Made by a program: the position numbers and the translations under genes | Notes under the pieces: model-generated | The model's input: the letters and a program-made list of their open reading frames with translations, nothing else | Databases searched by the model: none | What the model was told of the DNA's origin: nothing | Shown here: piece by piece, positions 50,353-59,279 of the stretch | Layout of the letters: each line of letters starts with the position of its first letter | How positions within the stretch are numbered: the stretch's first letter is position 1 | Source of the DNA: Empedobacter brevis_A | GTDB taxonomy: Bacteria; Bacteroidota; Bacteroidia; Flavobacteriales; Weeksellaceae | DNA length: 64,000 nucleotides | Direction: 5' to 3' | Assembly (NCBI RefSeq): GCF_965118635.1 | Contig: NZ_CBCPHV010000006.1 | Coordinates: 190,844-254,843, forward strand

Positions 50353-51525
50353 ATGTCATTATTCGACAATACACAGTTTGCTTTCGAATCAAAATCAGAT
50401 AAAGATTTAAAGAAAGCATATTACTTATATAAGTTGATCGGAAGTCCCGCATTGACAAAATTTGGAACAAAATTTTTTAACTTACCATTTGCGGTAGATT
50501 TACCATTTGTTAAACCACTTATTCGTGAAACAATCTACAAACAATTCGTAGGAGGTGAAACAGCAGAACAAGGTGTTGTTGTTGCAAACAAATTGTATAA
50601 ATATCATGTAAGTTCTATTTTAGATTATTCTATCGAAGGATTGACAGAGGAAAAACAATTTGACGAAGTACGCGATGTAATGTTGCACTTAGTTGATTTA
50701 GCAAAATCAAATCCATCAATTCCATTCGTTGTTTTTAAACCAACAGCATTTGGTCGTATCGAATTATTCGAAAAAGTAGGAAAGAAACAAACCTTAACAG
50801 CGGAAGAAGAAAAACATTGGGCAAATATTCGTCAACGTTTCGAAGCTGTTTGTCAAAAAGGATATGATTTAGATGTTAATATCATGGTTGATGCTGAAGA
50901 AACATGGATGCAGGATGCTGCAGATGATTTGACAGACGAAATGATGATGAAATACAATACAAAACGTGCATTAGTATGGAATACTTTGCAGATGTATCGT
51001 CATGATCGTTTGGCTTATTTGAAAAAAATGTTTGAAAAAGCAGAACGCGAAGGTTATTATTTAGGATACAAAATTGTTCGTGGAGCATATATGGAAAAAG
51101 AGCGTGCACGTGCACAAGCAGAAGGATATCCATCTCCAATACAACCAAACAAAGAAGCTTCGGACAGAGATTACAATTTAGCATTAGAATTTATTACAAC
51201 TCATCACGAACGTTTTGGTTTATTCGCAGGTTCTCATAACGAAGAAAGTTGTGAATTGTTGATTAAATTAATGAACGAAAACGGAATTGAAAAGAATAAT
51301 CCAAATTTCTGGTTTGGACAATTATTCGGAATGAGTGATAATATTTCATTCAACTTGGCACATTTGGGATACAATATTGCTAAATATTTGCCTTATGGAC
51401 CAATCAAAGAAGTAATGCCTTATTTAATTCGTCGTGCACAAGAAAACACATCTGTTGCAGGACAAACAGGACGTGAATTATCTTTAATCGAAAAAGAATT
51501 AGAACGTCGTAAAAAATCGAAATAA
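50353..51525 (+). CDS. Proline dehydrogenase (stand-alone)
   Basis: 390 residues, a monofunctional PRODH-type TIM barrel. Signatures: LVDLAKSNPSIPFVVFKPTA near residue 115, VNIMVDAEETWMQDAADDL near 176, GYKIVRGAYMEKERARA near 233 (substrate and flavin contacts) and ENTSVAGQTGRELSLIEKEL near the C-terminus. It oxidises L-proline to pyrroline-5-carboxylate with FAD and passes electrons to the quinone pool at the membrane. No P5C dehydrogenase is nearby. Own promoter and terminator. Confidence 0.93.
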   Translation: MSLFDNTQFAFESKSDKDLKKAYYLYKLIGSPALTKFGTKFFNLPFAVDLPFVKPLIRETIYKQFVGGETAEQGVVVANKLYKYHVSSILDYSIEGLTEEKQFDEVRDVMLHLVDLAKSNPSIPFVVFKPTAFGRIELFEKVGKKQTLTAEEEKHWANIRQRFEAVCQKGYDLDVNIMVDAEETWMQDAADDLTDEMMMKYNTKRALVWNTLQMYRHDRLAYLKKMFEKAEREGYYLGYKIVRGAYMEKERARAQAEGYPSPIQPNKEASDRDYNLALEFITTHHERFGLFAGSHNEESCELLIKLMNENGIEKNNPNFWFGQLFGMSDNISFNLAHLGYNIAKYLPYGPIKEVMPYLIRRAQENTSVAGQTGRELSLIEKELERRKKSK

Positions 51526-51543
51526 TCGTATTTTTATATCAAT

Positions 51544-51578
51544 CAAAAAGCTGCTCAATTTGAGTGGCTTTTTTTTAT
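51544..51578 (+). terminator. Terminator of the proline dehydrogenase gene
   Basis: AAAAGCTGCTCAA pairs with TTGAGTGGCTTTT (two G-T wobbles), followed by a T-run. Confidence 0.75.
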
Positions 51579-51590
51579 TTTGATAGAATA

Positions 51591-51902
51591 TTAAAATCCT
51601 TTTTTATAAAAGTTTAAAATAACTAACATCATCGAATCTTCAAGAGCAGTAACTTGATGGATAACTTTTGGCGGAAGAACATAATCGTCGAATTCCTTTA
51701 AATTAACAATTTCTATTTTCGAATCGATTTCAATTTCACCTTTCAAGATTAATATTTTTGCATTTACAGGTAATTGATGATCGATTAATTTCAAACCTTT
51801 TTTCAATCCAAAAGCAACTACACGGGTATCATCATTTCTGAAAATAATTTTTACAATTGATTTATCTGATTCTGAAATTTGATTCCAAATATGATGTAGC
51901 AT
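51591..51902 (-). CDS. Small cupin-like protein
   Basis: 103 residues. The pattern HQLPVNAKILILKGEIEIDS then VLPPKVIHQVTALEDSMMLV is that of a single-domain beta-barrel cupin, with few metal ligands (one H near residue 42 and one near 80). There is no signal peptide. Small cupins of this type often sense or bind small molecules; no function can be given. Single gene, convergent with proline dehydrogenase. Confidence 0.7.
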   Translation of the reverse strand: MLHHIWNQISESDKSIVKIIFRNDDTRVVAFGLKKGLKLIDHQLPVNAKILILKGEIEIDSKIEIVNLKEFDDYVLPPKVIHQVTALEDSMMLVILNFYKKGF

Positions 51903-52052
51903 AATGATAGTTTTTTGAATTCTCTTAAAATTAGAATTAATTCTTGAAACTATTTGAAAATGAAATATTAATAATTTGTGAAAGTTTATGCAAGTAGAAT
52001 CTTCATTTTATAACTCAAAAAAATGCTTAACTTGCCTTTTTAATCATATAGA

Positions 52053-54512
52053 ATGACAACCAATTATTTTGCCGAAATTATTTTACCACTTTCGTTGAAT
52101 GGAACGTTTACGTATCATCTTTCTGAAATCGATTTGCAGCAAATAAAAGTTGGTCAGCGCGTTTCTGTACCTTTCGGAACACAAAAATTGTACACAGGAA
52201 TTGTACATTCTATTCATCAAAATCAGCCAGAATTATATAAAACAAAAGCAATTCATGCTTTTTTGGACGATGAACCTTTGGTAACCCAAACGCAAATTAA
52301 TTTTTGGGAATGGATGGCAAATTATTATATGTGTTCGTTGGGCGATGTTTTTCGAAATGCGTTTCCTTCTGCATTAAAATTAGAATCTCAAACTTTTGTT
52401 CGATTAATTAATCCAAATTACGATACAATTGAAGAATTAAATGATTATGAGTTTTTAGTTTTTGAAGCTTTGAAATTGCGCGAGATTATTTCGGTTGAAG
52501 AAGCTGCTTTAATCGTGGATGAAAAATCAGCAATTCCAACGCTTAAATTATTAATTGATAAAGGAATTATTCGGTTAGATGAAAAACTAAATGAAAAATA
52601 TACGCCAAAAATTGATAATTATGTTCGATTACATCCAAATTTAAAAGGAAATGAAACAGCTTTTATCGAAATTCTGAATCAATTAAATAAAGCACCAAAA
52701 CAACGCGAAACGTTATTGCAGTTGATTACGTTAGAAACGCAATTACAAGAAAAACCGCTCAAAGTGGCAGATTTTGTAAAACAAGGTGCAACAAATGCGG
52801 TTCTAAAATCTTTAGCTGAAAAAGGAGCTGTGGAAATTTATCAACATCAAACTTCTCGTGTTGAGGAAAATGAAAAAGATGTAACTAAAATTTCAGAATT
52901 AACATTAAAACAAACTGCTGCGTTAAATCAAATTAAAGAAGATTTTAAAGAAAAGTCAACAGTTTTATTGCATGGTGTAACATCAAGTGGAAAGACAGAA
53001 ATTTATTTAAAATTGATGGAACAAGTAATTGCAAAAGGAAACAAAGTTTTGTATTTATTGCCAGAAATTTCTGTAACAACGCAAATTGTTCATCGAATCA
53101 AGAAGCATTTTGGAGAAAAAGTTGGTGTTTATCATTCCAAGTTTAATCAAAATGAACGTGTCGAATTGTGGCAAAAAACATTGAATGGAGATTTTGATAT
53201 TATCATTGGTCCACGAACAGCGTTGTATTTACCATTTGATAATCTGGGATTGATTATCGTTGATGAAGAGCACGAATCGTCTTATAAACAAATGGATGTA
53301 AAACCATTTTTTCATGCGCGCGATATGGCAATGTTGCTTGGTGGAATGATGAATGCGAAGGTTTTATTGGGTTCTGCAACGCCTTCGGCTGAAAGTTATT
53401 TTAATGCGAAGAATAAAAAATATGGTTATGTCGAATTAACTGAACGTTTTGGGAATATAAAATTGCCTGAAATTAATTTGGTTGATCTTAAAAAAGCACA
53501 AAAAGAAAAAGAAATTACAGAAGATATTTCGTATACACTTCGAGATGAAATTTTTAATCAATTGCATCAAAAGAAACAAGTTATTTTATTCCAGAATCGT
53601 CGTGGATATGCACCAATTATGGAATGTAATACATGCGGACATACACCAGAATGTCCAAATTGTGATGTGAGTTTAACGTATCATAAATTCTCGAATCAAT
53701 TAAAATGTCATTATTGTGGTTATGCACAAGCAAAACCTTTGCGTTGTCCAAGTTGTGGTTCGCACGAGTTGAATACAAAGGGATTGGGAACGGAGCAAAT
53801 AGAACAACAAATTCAAACAATTTTTCCTGAAGCAAAAGTCAGAAGAATGGATGTAGATTCGATGAGGGGAAAGTTTGCTTATGAAAAACTAATTGAAGAT
53901 TTTGAGAATAAAGAAATCGATATTTTAATCGGAACACAAATGATTACAAAAGGTTTCGATTTCGGAAATGTAAATTTTGTTGGAGTTATTCGTGCAGATT
54001 CTTTATTGAATTTTCCTGATTTTAGAGCGCACGAAAAAGCTTTTCAATTGTTAACACAAGTTGCAGGTAGAGCAGGTCGACGTCAAGAACAAGGAAAAGT
54101 ATTGATTCAATCTTTTCAACCAGAACATCAAATTTTGCAAAATGTCACAACTTACAGTTATGCACCAACGATGAAGGATATTTTGTACGAACGCAAAGAA
54201 TTCCTTTATCCGCCATATTCTCGATTAATTAAGTTACGTTTCAAACATAAAAATAAAGAACGTTTAGATAAAACAGCGGCTCAATTGGTTGTTTTACTTA
54301 AAGCAAGTTTCGATGAAAAATGTTTATTAGGACCAGAAGCACCATCTATTGGACGAATCAATAATTTGTATATTACAGATGTAATGATAAAAATAAGACC
54401 AAATCAATCACCACAAAAAGTAAAAGATTTAATTCAATCAAAAATAGATCAATTGCATACAATTGCAGCTTTTCGTTCGGTTCGGATTGATATCGATGTA
54501 GATCCCGTTTAG
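52053..54512 (+). CDS. priA: Primosomal protein N', replication restart helicase PriA
   Basis: 819 residues. An N-terminal DNA-binding domain (about 1-110) is followed by an SF2 helicase core with Walker A GVTSSGKTEIYLKLME near residue 310, DEEH near 406 and PPYSRLIKLRFKHKN near 712. Two zinc sites made of CNTCGHTPECPNCD and CHYCGYAQAKPLRCPSCGS lie near 525-575. PriA recognises stalled forks and D-loops and loads DnaB in the cytosol. Single gene, with a perfect palindromic terminator after it. Confidence 0.97.
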   Translation: MTTNYFAEIILPLSLNGTFTYHLSEIDLQQIKVGQRVSVPFGTQKLYTGIVHSIHQNQPELYKTKAIHAFLDDEPLVTQTQINFWEWMANYYMCSLGDVFRNAFPSALKLESQTFVRLINPNYDTIEELNDYEFLVFEALKLREIISVEEAALIVDEKSAIPTLKLLIDKGIIRLDEKLNEKYTPKIDNYVRLHPNLKGNETAFIEILNQLNKAPKQRETLLQLITLETQLQEKPLKVADFVKQGATNAVLKSLAEKGAVEIYQHQTSRVEENEKDVTKISELTLKQTAALNQIKEDFKEKSTVLLHGVTSSGKTEIYLKLMEQVIAKGNKVLYLLPEISVTTQIVHRIKKHFGEKVGVYHSKFNQNERVELWQKTLNGDFDIIIGPRTALYLPFDNLGLIIVDEEHESSYKQMDVKPFFHARDMAMLLGGMMNAKVLLGSATPSAESYFNAKNKKYGYVELTERFGNIKLPEINLVDLKKAQKEKEITEDISYTLRDEIFNQLHQKKQVILFQNRRGYAPIMECNTCGHTPECPNCDVSLTYHKFSNQLKCHYCGYAQAKPLRCPSCGSHELNTKGLGTEQIEQQIQTIFPEAKVRRMDVDSMRGKFAYEKLIEDFENKEIDILIGTQMITKGFDFGNVNFVGVIRADSLLNFPDFRAHEKAFQLLTQVAGRAGRRQEQGKVLIQSFQPEHQILQNVTTYSYAPTMKDILYERKEFLYPPYSRLIKLRFKHKNKERLDKTAAQLVVLLKASFDEKCLLGPEAPSIGRINNLYITDVMIKIRPNQSPQKVKDLIQSKIDQLHTIAAFRSVRIDIDVDPV

Positions 54513-54529
54513 ATATATATAAATTAATA

Positions 54530-54565
54530 AAAAACTCCCAAAACAATTGTTTTGGGAGTTTTTTA
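54530..54565. terminator. Bidirectional terminator after priA
   Basis: AACTCCCAAAACAATT and its exact complement form a 14-bp self-complementary stem flanked by A-run and T-run; it also ends the minus-strand GbsR operon. Confidence 0.9.
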
Positions 54566-54940
54566 TTAAGCTTCTAAGTTTCTTAAGTATTGTTGTTGTA
54601 ACGAACGTCTTCTTCCTTTCATAAATAAGAAGAGATTAATCATTAACATTATTCCCAGATAAATTGCGAAACCGCCAATTTTAGTGCTTAATCTCACAAT
54701 TAAATCTTCTGTTGTTGCGATTGATGTCATGTAAACAATTAGCATGGCGAAACCAATATTTAAAAGATAAAAACCTATTTTGAATAAGGAATTTGTTGCA
54801 TTTGCAATATCTTGTTTTTGATGAAAAATATCGTACATAAATATTTTTCCATTTTTGAATAAAACGTTAGAAACTGCGATTGTCATGAGTATTGCTACTG
54901 GTAAATAAACCAAATATGCAATTAGGTTGTAATTTGTCAT
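54566..54940 (-). CDS. Four-helix membrane protein, paralogue 1
   Basis: 124 residues with four predicted transmembrane helices (about 8-27, 50-70, 86-104 plus one overlapping the loop) and a basic C-tail (KGRRRSLQQQYLRNLEA). It starts MTNYNLIAYLVYLPVAILMT and is similar in order of helices and in segments (AYLVYLPVAI, LFKIGFYLLNIGFA, KIGGFAIYLGIM) to the upstream neighbour. Together they are tandem paralogues in an operon headed by a GbsR-type regulator. No family with known function is recognised. Confidence 0.7.
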   Translation of the reverse strand: MTNYNLIAYLVYLPVAILMTIAVSNVLFKNGKIFMYDIFHQKQDIANATNSLFKIGFYLLNIGFAMLIVYMTSIATTEDLIVRLSTKIGGFAIYLGIMLMINLFLFMKGRRRSLQQQYLRNLEA

Positions 54941-54952
54941 AATTTGTTGTGT

Positions 54953-55300
54953 TTAAGAGTTTATTATTTTGTTTTTTCTTACGATGTAAATAATTGATAA
55001 ATTGATAAAATGTAATATTCCGAGGATGAATAATATAAATCCAATTTTATAAGATAAAGAGGAAAACATGATTGTAATTGAATCAACTTTTTCCCAGTTT
55101 TGCAAACTAATTGCTGAAAAACCTAGATTGACTAAATAATATCCAATCAATAAAAGGTTGTTAATTGATTGACAAACAGAATGATTGTCAATTAAATTTG
55201 TCAAATATATAAAACCAATCTTATACACTTTCCAACCAACAAAAATGGTAATATAGAAAGTTATAATGAGATAAATGAGATATGAAATTATATTATACAT
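54953..55300 (-). CDS. Four-helix membrane protein, paralogue 2
   Basis: 115 residues, four predicted transmembrane helices. The matching segments to its neighbour are SYLIYLIITF, LLLIGYYLVNLGFS and YKIGFILFILGILH. It ends 12 bases before paralogue 1 starts and begins 52 bases after the GbsR gene. Function unknown. Because both lie downstream of a regulator and opposite an efflux operon, they may be a membrane-stress or small-molecule response module, which is only inference. Confidence 0.7.
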   Translation of the reverse strand: MYNIISYLIYLIITFYITIFVGWKVYKIGFIYLTNLIDNHSVCQSINNLLLIGYYLVNLGFSAISLQNWEKVDSITIMFSSLSYKIGFILFILGILHFINLSIIYIVRKNKIINS

Positions 55301-55352
55301 ATTGAATTTTCAATAAATTTTGAAACTTATAGTTTAAAAAAATACGAATTGA

Positions 55353-55853
55353 TTATTTCATCAAATTCGTTATTTTTCCTACCAACCAGTGCTCATCAGA
55401 TTTGATTGCAAGGTCCATTATATTATTGATTTTTGTCGAAACTGAAGACAAATCTTGTAATAATTTTGCAAATTCTTTTGCGTCATCAGATGTATCATCA
55501 ATATTTTTTAATGTATCTAAAAAATCAATTACCGGCTCTATTTCACGCTTTCTACGCTCTTTTGTAATTTGCTTGAATAAATACCAAGCATCTTTATCGG
55601 CAACAAAATATTCTTTACGTTCTCCTTTTATAAATTCTTTTTTTACAATTCCCCAATCGATCAAAGCACGCAAATTCATGTTTGCATTTCCTCTCGAAAT
55701 CTGTAATTTTTCCATTACTTCATCTGTTGAGATAGGTTCGTTGTACGTCAATAATAATGCATGAACTTGTGCCATGGTACGATTTATTCCCCAGTTAACA
55801 GCAAAAGTTCCCCAAGTTTGAACAAATTTTTCTTTTGATTCTTCTAATTTCAT
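55353..55853 (-). CDS. GbsR/MarR family transcriptional regulator
   Basis: 166 residues. It has the winged-helix pattern of the GbsR group: AVNWGINRTMAQVHALLLTY, EPISTDEVMEKLQISRGNAN, MNLRALIDWGIVKKEFIKGE and a RKEYF wing, then a C-terminal dimerisation helix. GbsR-type proteins repress choline/betaine or efflux genes in other bacteria. Here the gene is divergent from the ABC/HlyD operon (175-bp gap) and heads the operon with two membrane paralogues, so it could control either side. Confidence 0.9.
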   Translation of the reverse strand: MKLEESKEKFVQTWGTFAVNWGINRTMAQVHALLLTYNEPISTDEVMEKLQISRGNANMNLRALIDWGIVKKEFIKGERKEYFVADKDAWYLFKQITKERRKREIEPVIDFLDTLKNIDDTSDDAKEFAKLLQDLSSVSTKINNIMDLAIKSDEHWLVGKITNLMK

Positions 55854-55870
55854 TGCAAATATTATTTCTA

Positions 55871-55878
55871 CAAATATA
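55871..55878 (-). promoter_or_regulatory. -7 promoter element of the GbsR operon
   Basis: The minus strand reads TATATTTG, exact match, 17 bases upstream of the ATG at 55853. Confidence 0.6.
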
Positions 55879-55965
55879 TATAATTTTCTAAACTTTCAAA
55901 AATTATTGAAAAATAATTATAAAAATATTTTTCTCAATTAAATTATAGAGCAATCTTAAACTCAA

Positions 55966-55995
55966 TTGTAACATTTCTCAAATTATTTCGACTTA
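55966..55995 (+). promoter_or_regulatory. TTGTAAC motif upstream of the ABC operon
   Basis: TTGTAAC (55966-55972), 16 bases, CGACTTA (55989-55995). It resembles the blocks at 37269 and 47721 only in the GTAAC and C-ACT parts. A near-consensus housekeeping element TATCTTTA lies at 56001-56008, so the promoter type is open. Confidence 0.3.
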
Positions 55996-56027
55996 TCTGT
56001 TATCTTTATTGAAATTTACAACAATCT

Positions 56028-56717
56028 ATGATATCTATTCGAGATTTAAATAAATCCTACTTAATGGGAAAAAATAAACTTCATGTACTCAAAGGAATTA
56101 ACCTTGAGATTGCAGAAGGTGAGTTTGTTGCGATTATGGGATCTTCGGGTTCAGGAAAATCAACTCTATTGAATATCATTGGAATGTTAGACGAACACGA
56201 TACAGGAATTTATGAATTGGATGGTGTTAGAATTGAGAAATTAAACGAAACTAAAGCCGCTCATTATCGAAATAAATTTTTAGGATTTATTTTTCAATCT
56301 TATAATTTGATCAGTTTCAAAAATGTATTAGAAAATGTAGCATTGCCGTTATATTATCAAAAAGTAAAACGTTCAGATCGAAATAAAATAGCACTTAGTT
56401 ATCTCGAAAGAGTAGGATTGGAGCCTTGGGCTAAACATATGCCAAATGAGCTTTCGGGTGGACAAAAACAGCGCGTTGCAATTGCACGAGCTTTAGCTGC
56501 AAAACCAAAATTGTTATTGGCCGATGAACCAACTGGAGCATTGGATACTAAAACTTCTCAGGAAGTAATGCATCTAATTCAAGAGATTAATGACGAAGGA
56601 AAAACAATTGTTATGGTAACGCACGAAGATGATATTGCAAATATGTGCAAACGTATTGTTCGTCTAAAAGATGGAGTTATTGTGAGTGATAAAAAAGTAG
56701 AACAAGTAAGAGTTTAA
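56028..56717 (+). CDS. ABC transporter ATPase, MacB/LolD type
   Basis: 229 residues. Walker A GSSGSGKSTLLNII near residue 38, Q-loop FQSYNLI near 89, signature LSGGQKQRVAIARALA near 141, Walker B LLLADEPTGALD near 163 and H-loop TH near 196. It starts MISIRDLNKSYLMGKNKLHV. It is the first of four genes (ATPase, two MacB-like permeases, HlyD-type adaptor) and energises export across the inner membrane. Confidence 0.95.
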   Translation: MISIRDLNKSYLMGKNKLHVLKGINLEIAEGEFVAIMGSSGSGKSTLLNIIGMLDEHDTGIYELDGVRIEKLNETKAAHYRNKFLGFIFQSYNLISFKNVLENVALPLYYQKVKRSDRNKIALSYLERVGLEPWAKHMPNELSGGQKQRVAIARALAAKPKLLLADEPTGALDTKTSQEVMHLIQEINDEGKTIVMVTHEDDIANMCKRIVRLKDGVIVSDKKVEQVRV

Positions 56718-56771
56718 TGATTTTAGAATCTAAAAATTCAAAAATCATAATTCAAAAATTGTAAATAAAAT

Positions 56772-58001
56772 ATGTTTGATACAGACCGTTGGAGCGAAAT
56801 ATGGTCGTCCATTGCAAGTAATAAATTGCGTACAGCATTGTCAGGATTGACAATCGCTTTAGCGCTTTTTGTATTTATTACCTTGTATGGATTGGGAAAT
56901 GGTTTGCAGAATGGATTTCAGCAAGAATTTTTTAAAGCAAATTCATTAAATATTAGCGTTAATGGGGGAACAACAACAGAACCTTATAATGGTTTCAAGC
57001 AAGGACGCAAAATAGAATTAGATATAAAAGATTATAATTTTATTAAACATTCTTTTCCAAATGAAATAAAATCTATTGTAAGTACAATTTCGAAAACTGA
57101 TACAATTCGGAATGAAGCTAATTCAGGAAGTTATTCCATAACTGGAGTTTATTCAGAATATGAAACAATGATTAATGAAAATGTAACACTTGGTCGATTT
57201 ATTAATCAAAAAGATATGGATAATCAATCCAAATCAATTGTAGTAGGACGATTGGTTGCACAGGATTTTTTTCCAAATCAAATTGCGATTGGTAAATATT
57301 TGCAAATCGGATCAAGTATGTATCAAATAGTTGGTGTTTTCGAAAGTAAAGATGGAGGAGATAATGCTGAGCGAGCTTTGTATGCACCATTTACAACTTT
57401 TAGAACAATTTATGCAACCGATAAAGTTTCGTCTATTATTGTAACACCAAAAGATGGAATGTCTTTGAAAGATATTTCTAAATTGGCCAATGCAATCGAA
57501 TATAATATAAGAGTTCGGCACAATGTGTCTCCTTCAGATTATGGAGGAATTTGGGTACGAAATGCAGCAGAAACAATGGAAGATACCAATCAGTTCTTTT
57601 TCATCCTAACAATTATAGTTTTTATAATTGGAGGCGGAAGTCTTATAGCAGGAATTGTAAGTATTGGAAATATTATGGTGTTTAGTGTAAAAGAACGAAC
57701 AAAAGAAATTGGAATTCGAAAAGCTTTAGGTGCAACACCAGCAAATGTATTGGGATTGATTTTACAAGAAGCCATTTTAATTACAATTATTTTTGGTGCA
57801 ATAGGAATTGCTTTTGCAGCACTTTTAGTTGAAAACATTGGCGATAGTTTAGAAGAATATTTTATATATAATCCAGGAGTTGAAACCAATTCTTTGGTGA
57901 TGGCTTGTATTATTTTATTTGTTGCAGGAACAGTTTCTGGATTAATTCCAGCTTTGAATGCAGCACGTATTAAACCAATTGATGCTTTAAGAGACGAATA
58001 A
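56772..58001 (+). CDS. MacB-like ABC transporter permease 1
   Basis: 409 residues. An N-terminal transmembrane helix (about 20-42), a large periplasmic domain (about 45-280) and three C-terminal helices with the FtsX signature (SVKERTKEIGIRKALGATPA near 299). Its end overlaps the next permease by one base (TAATG), which indicates translational coupling. The two permeases are similar throughout (both begin with a DxWSE motif and end in RIKPIDALRDE or QIKPIDALRDE) and probably form a heterodimer. Confidence 0.93.
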   Translation: MFDTDRWSEIWSSIASNKLRTALSGLTIALALFVFITLYGLGNGLQNGFQQEFFKANSLNISVNGGTTTEPYNGFKQGRKIELDIKDYNFIKHSFPNEIKSIVSTISKTDTIRNEANSGSYSITGVYSEYETMINENVTLGRFINQKDMDNQSKSIVVGRLVAQDFFPNQIAIGKYLQIGSSMYQIVGVFESKDGGDNAERALYAPFTTFRTIYATDKVSSIIVTPKDGMSLKDISKLANAIEYNIRVRHNVSPSDYGGIWVRNAAETMEDTNQFFFILTIIVFIIGGGSLIAGIVSIGNIMVFSVKERTKEIGIRKALGATPANVLGLILQEAILITIIFGAIGIAFAALLVENIGDSLEEYFIYNPGVETNSLVMACIILFVAGTVSGLIPALNAARIKPIDALRDE

Positions 58002-59257
58002 TGAACTTTATAAAATTTGTTTTTGATCCAGATGCTTGGAGCGAAGTCTACGCGGCGATTCGCAAAAATAAATTGCGCACGATTCTAACGATGATTGGTG
58101 TTGCATGGGGAATGTTCTTATTTGTTTTGTTGTTAGGAGTTACGCGTGGTTTACAAAATGGTTTTGATCGAAATTTAGCAGATGCTGCAACCAATTCATT
58201 GTTTGTTTGGGGAGGAAAAACATCTATGCCTTATCAAGGATTTCAAAAAGGACGTACAATCGAATTGAAAATGAGTGATGTTCGCCAGATTCAGTCACGT
58301 TTTCCTCAAATTTCATTATTAGCTCCACGAAATTCGAAACCAAATTCTATTTTAGCTTACGGAGCAAAATATAATTATTATACGGTGAATGGAGATTATC
58401 CAGATCAAAATCGCATGTTTGGAAAAGATATTATTCAAGGACGTTTTATCAATGAAGATGATATCAAAACCGAATCGAAAGTTTGTGTAATCGGAATAGA
58501 AGTTGCAGAACAATTTTTTGGGAATAAACCACAACCTTTAGGAAAAGAAATCAGAATTAGTGATAGTTATTATACAATTGTCGGTGTTTACGATACGCCT
58601 TCTTCGCCTGTAGAAAGTAAAGATCAAGTTTATATTCCATTTACGACATTTCAAAAAATATACAATCAAGGAGAAACAATTCAGTATTTAAGTCTGAGCT
58701 TGCCTAATAATTATGATATTGTAGCATTCGAAAAAGTACTAAAAACTTACTTAAAGCAGATTAAAAATATTGCGCCAGAAGATGATCAAGGGATTGGTGG
58801 ATTTAATTTAGGTGAAATGCTTGGCAAGATTCTCAAATTTGTAAAAGGAATGCAATTTTTAGCAATAGTTGTTGGTGGAATGACTTTATTTTCTGGTGTT
58901 ATTGCGATTGCAAGTATTCTATTGATTACAGTTTCGGAACGAACAAAGGAATTTGGAATTCGAAGAGCTTTAGGAGCAATTCCCGCTCAAATTCGAGGGC
59001 AAATTCTTTTAGAATCAGTTGTATTAACATTAATTGCTGGTTTAGGCGGAATTATTTTTGCTGCACTTTTATTGATGCTGCTCAATGAAATCATCATTCC
59101 ATCAAATAAAAACATACCTTTATATAATGCGTCAATCGATTTAGTAACATTATTTACAGCATTGGCTGTTATGGTTGTTATGGCAACTCTGGCAGGATTG
59201 ATTCCAGCTCAACGCGCAATCCAAATCAAACCAATTGATGCATTACGAGACGAATAA
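58001..59257 (+). CDS. MacB-like ABC transporter permease 2
   Basis: 418 residues with the same MacB layout: N-terminal helix (about 30-52), periplasmic domain, then helices containing TVSERTKEFGIRRALGAIPA near 308 and the end QRAIQIKPIDALRDE. Paralogue of the preceding permease. The gene overlaps its neighbour by one base and is followed after 22 bases by the adaptor gene. Confidence 0.93.
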   Translation: MNFIKFVFDPDAWSEVYAAIRKNKLRTILTMIGVAWGMFLFVLLLGVTRGLQNGFDRNLADAATNSLFVWGGKTSMPYQGFQKGRTIELKMSDVRQIQSRFPQISLLAPRNSKPNSILAYGAKYNYYTVNGDYPDQNRMFGKDIIQGRFINEDDIKTESKVCVIGIEVAEQFFGNKPQPLGKEIRISDSYYTIVGVYDTPSSPVESKDQVYIPFTTFQKIYNQGETIQYLSLSLPNNYDIVAFEKVLKTYLKQIKNIAPEDDQGIGGFNLGEMLGKILKFVKGMQFLAIVVGGMTLFSGVIAIASILLITVSERTKEFGIRRALGAIPAQIRGQILLESVVLTLIAGLGGIIFAALLLMLLNEIIIPSNKNIPLYNASIDLVTLFTALAVMVVMATLAGLIPAQRAIQIKPIDALRDE

Positions 59258-59279
59258 CTAAAACTTAAGATATAAAAGA

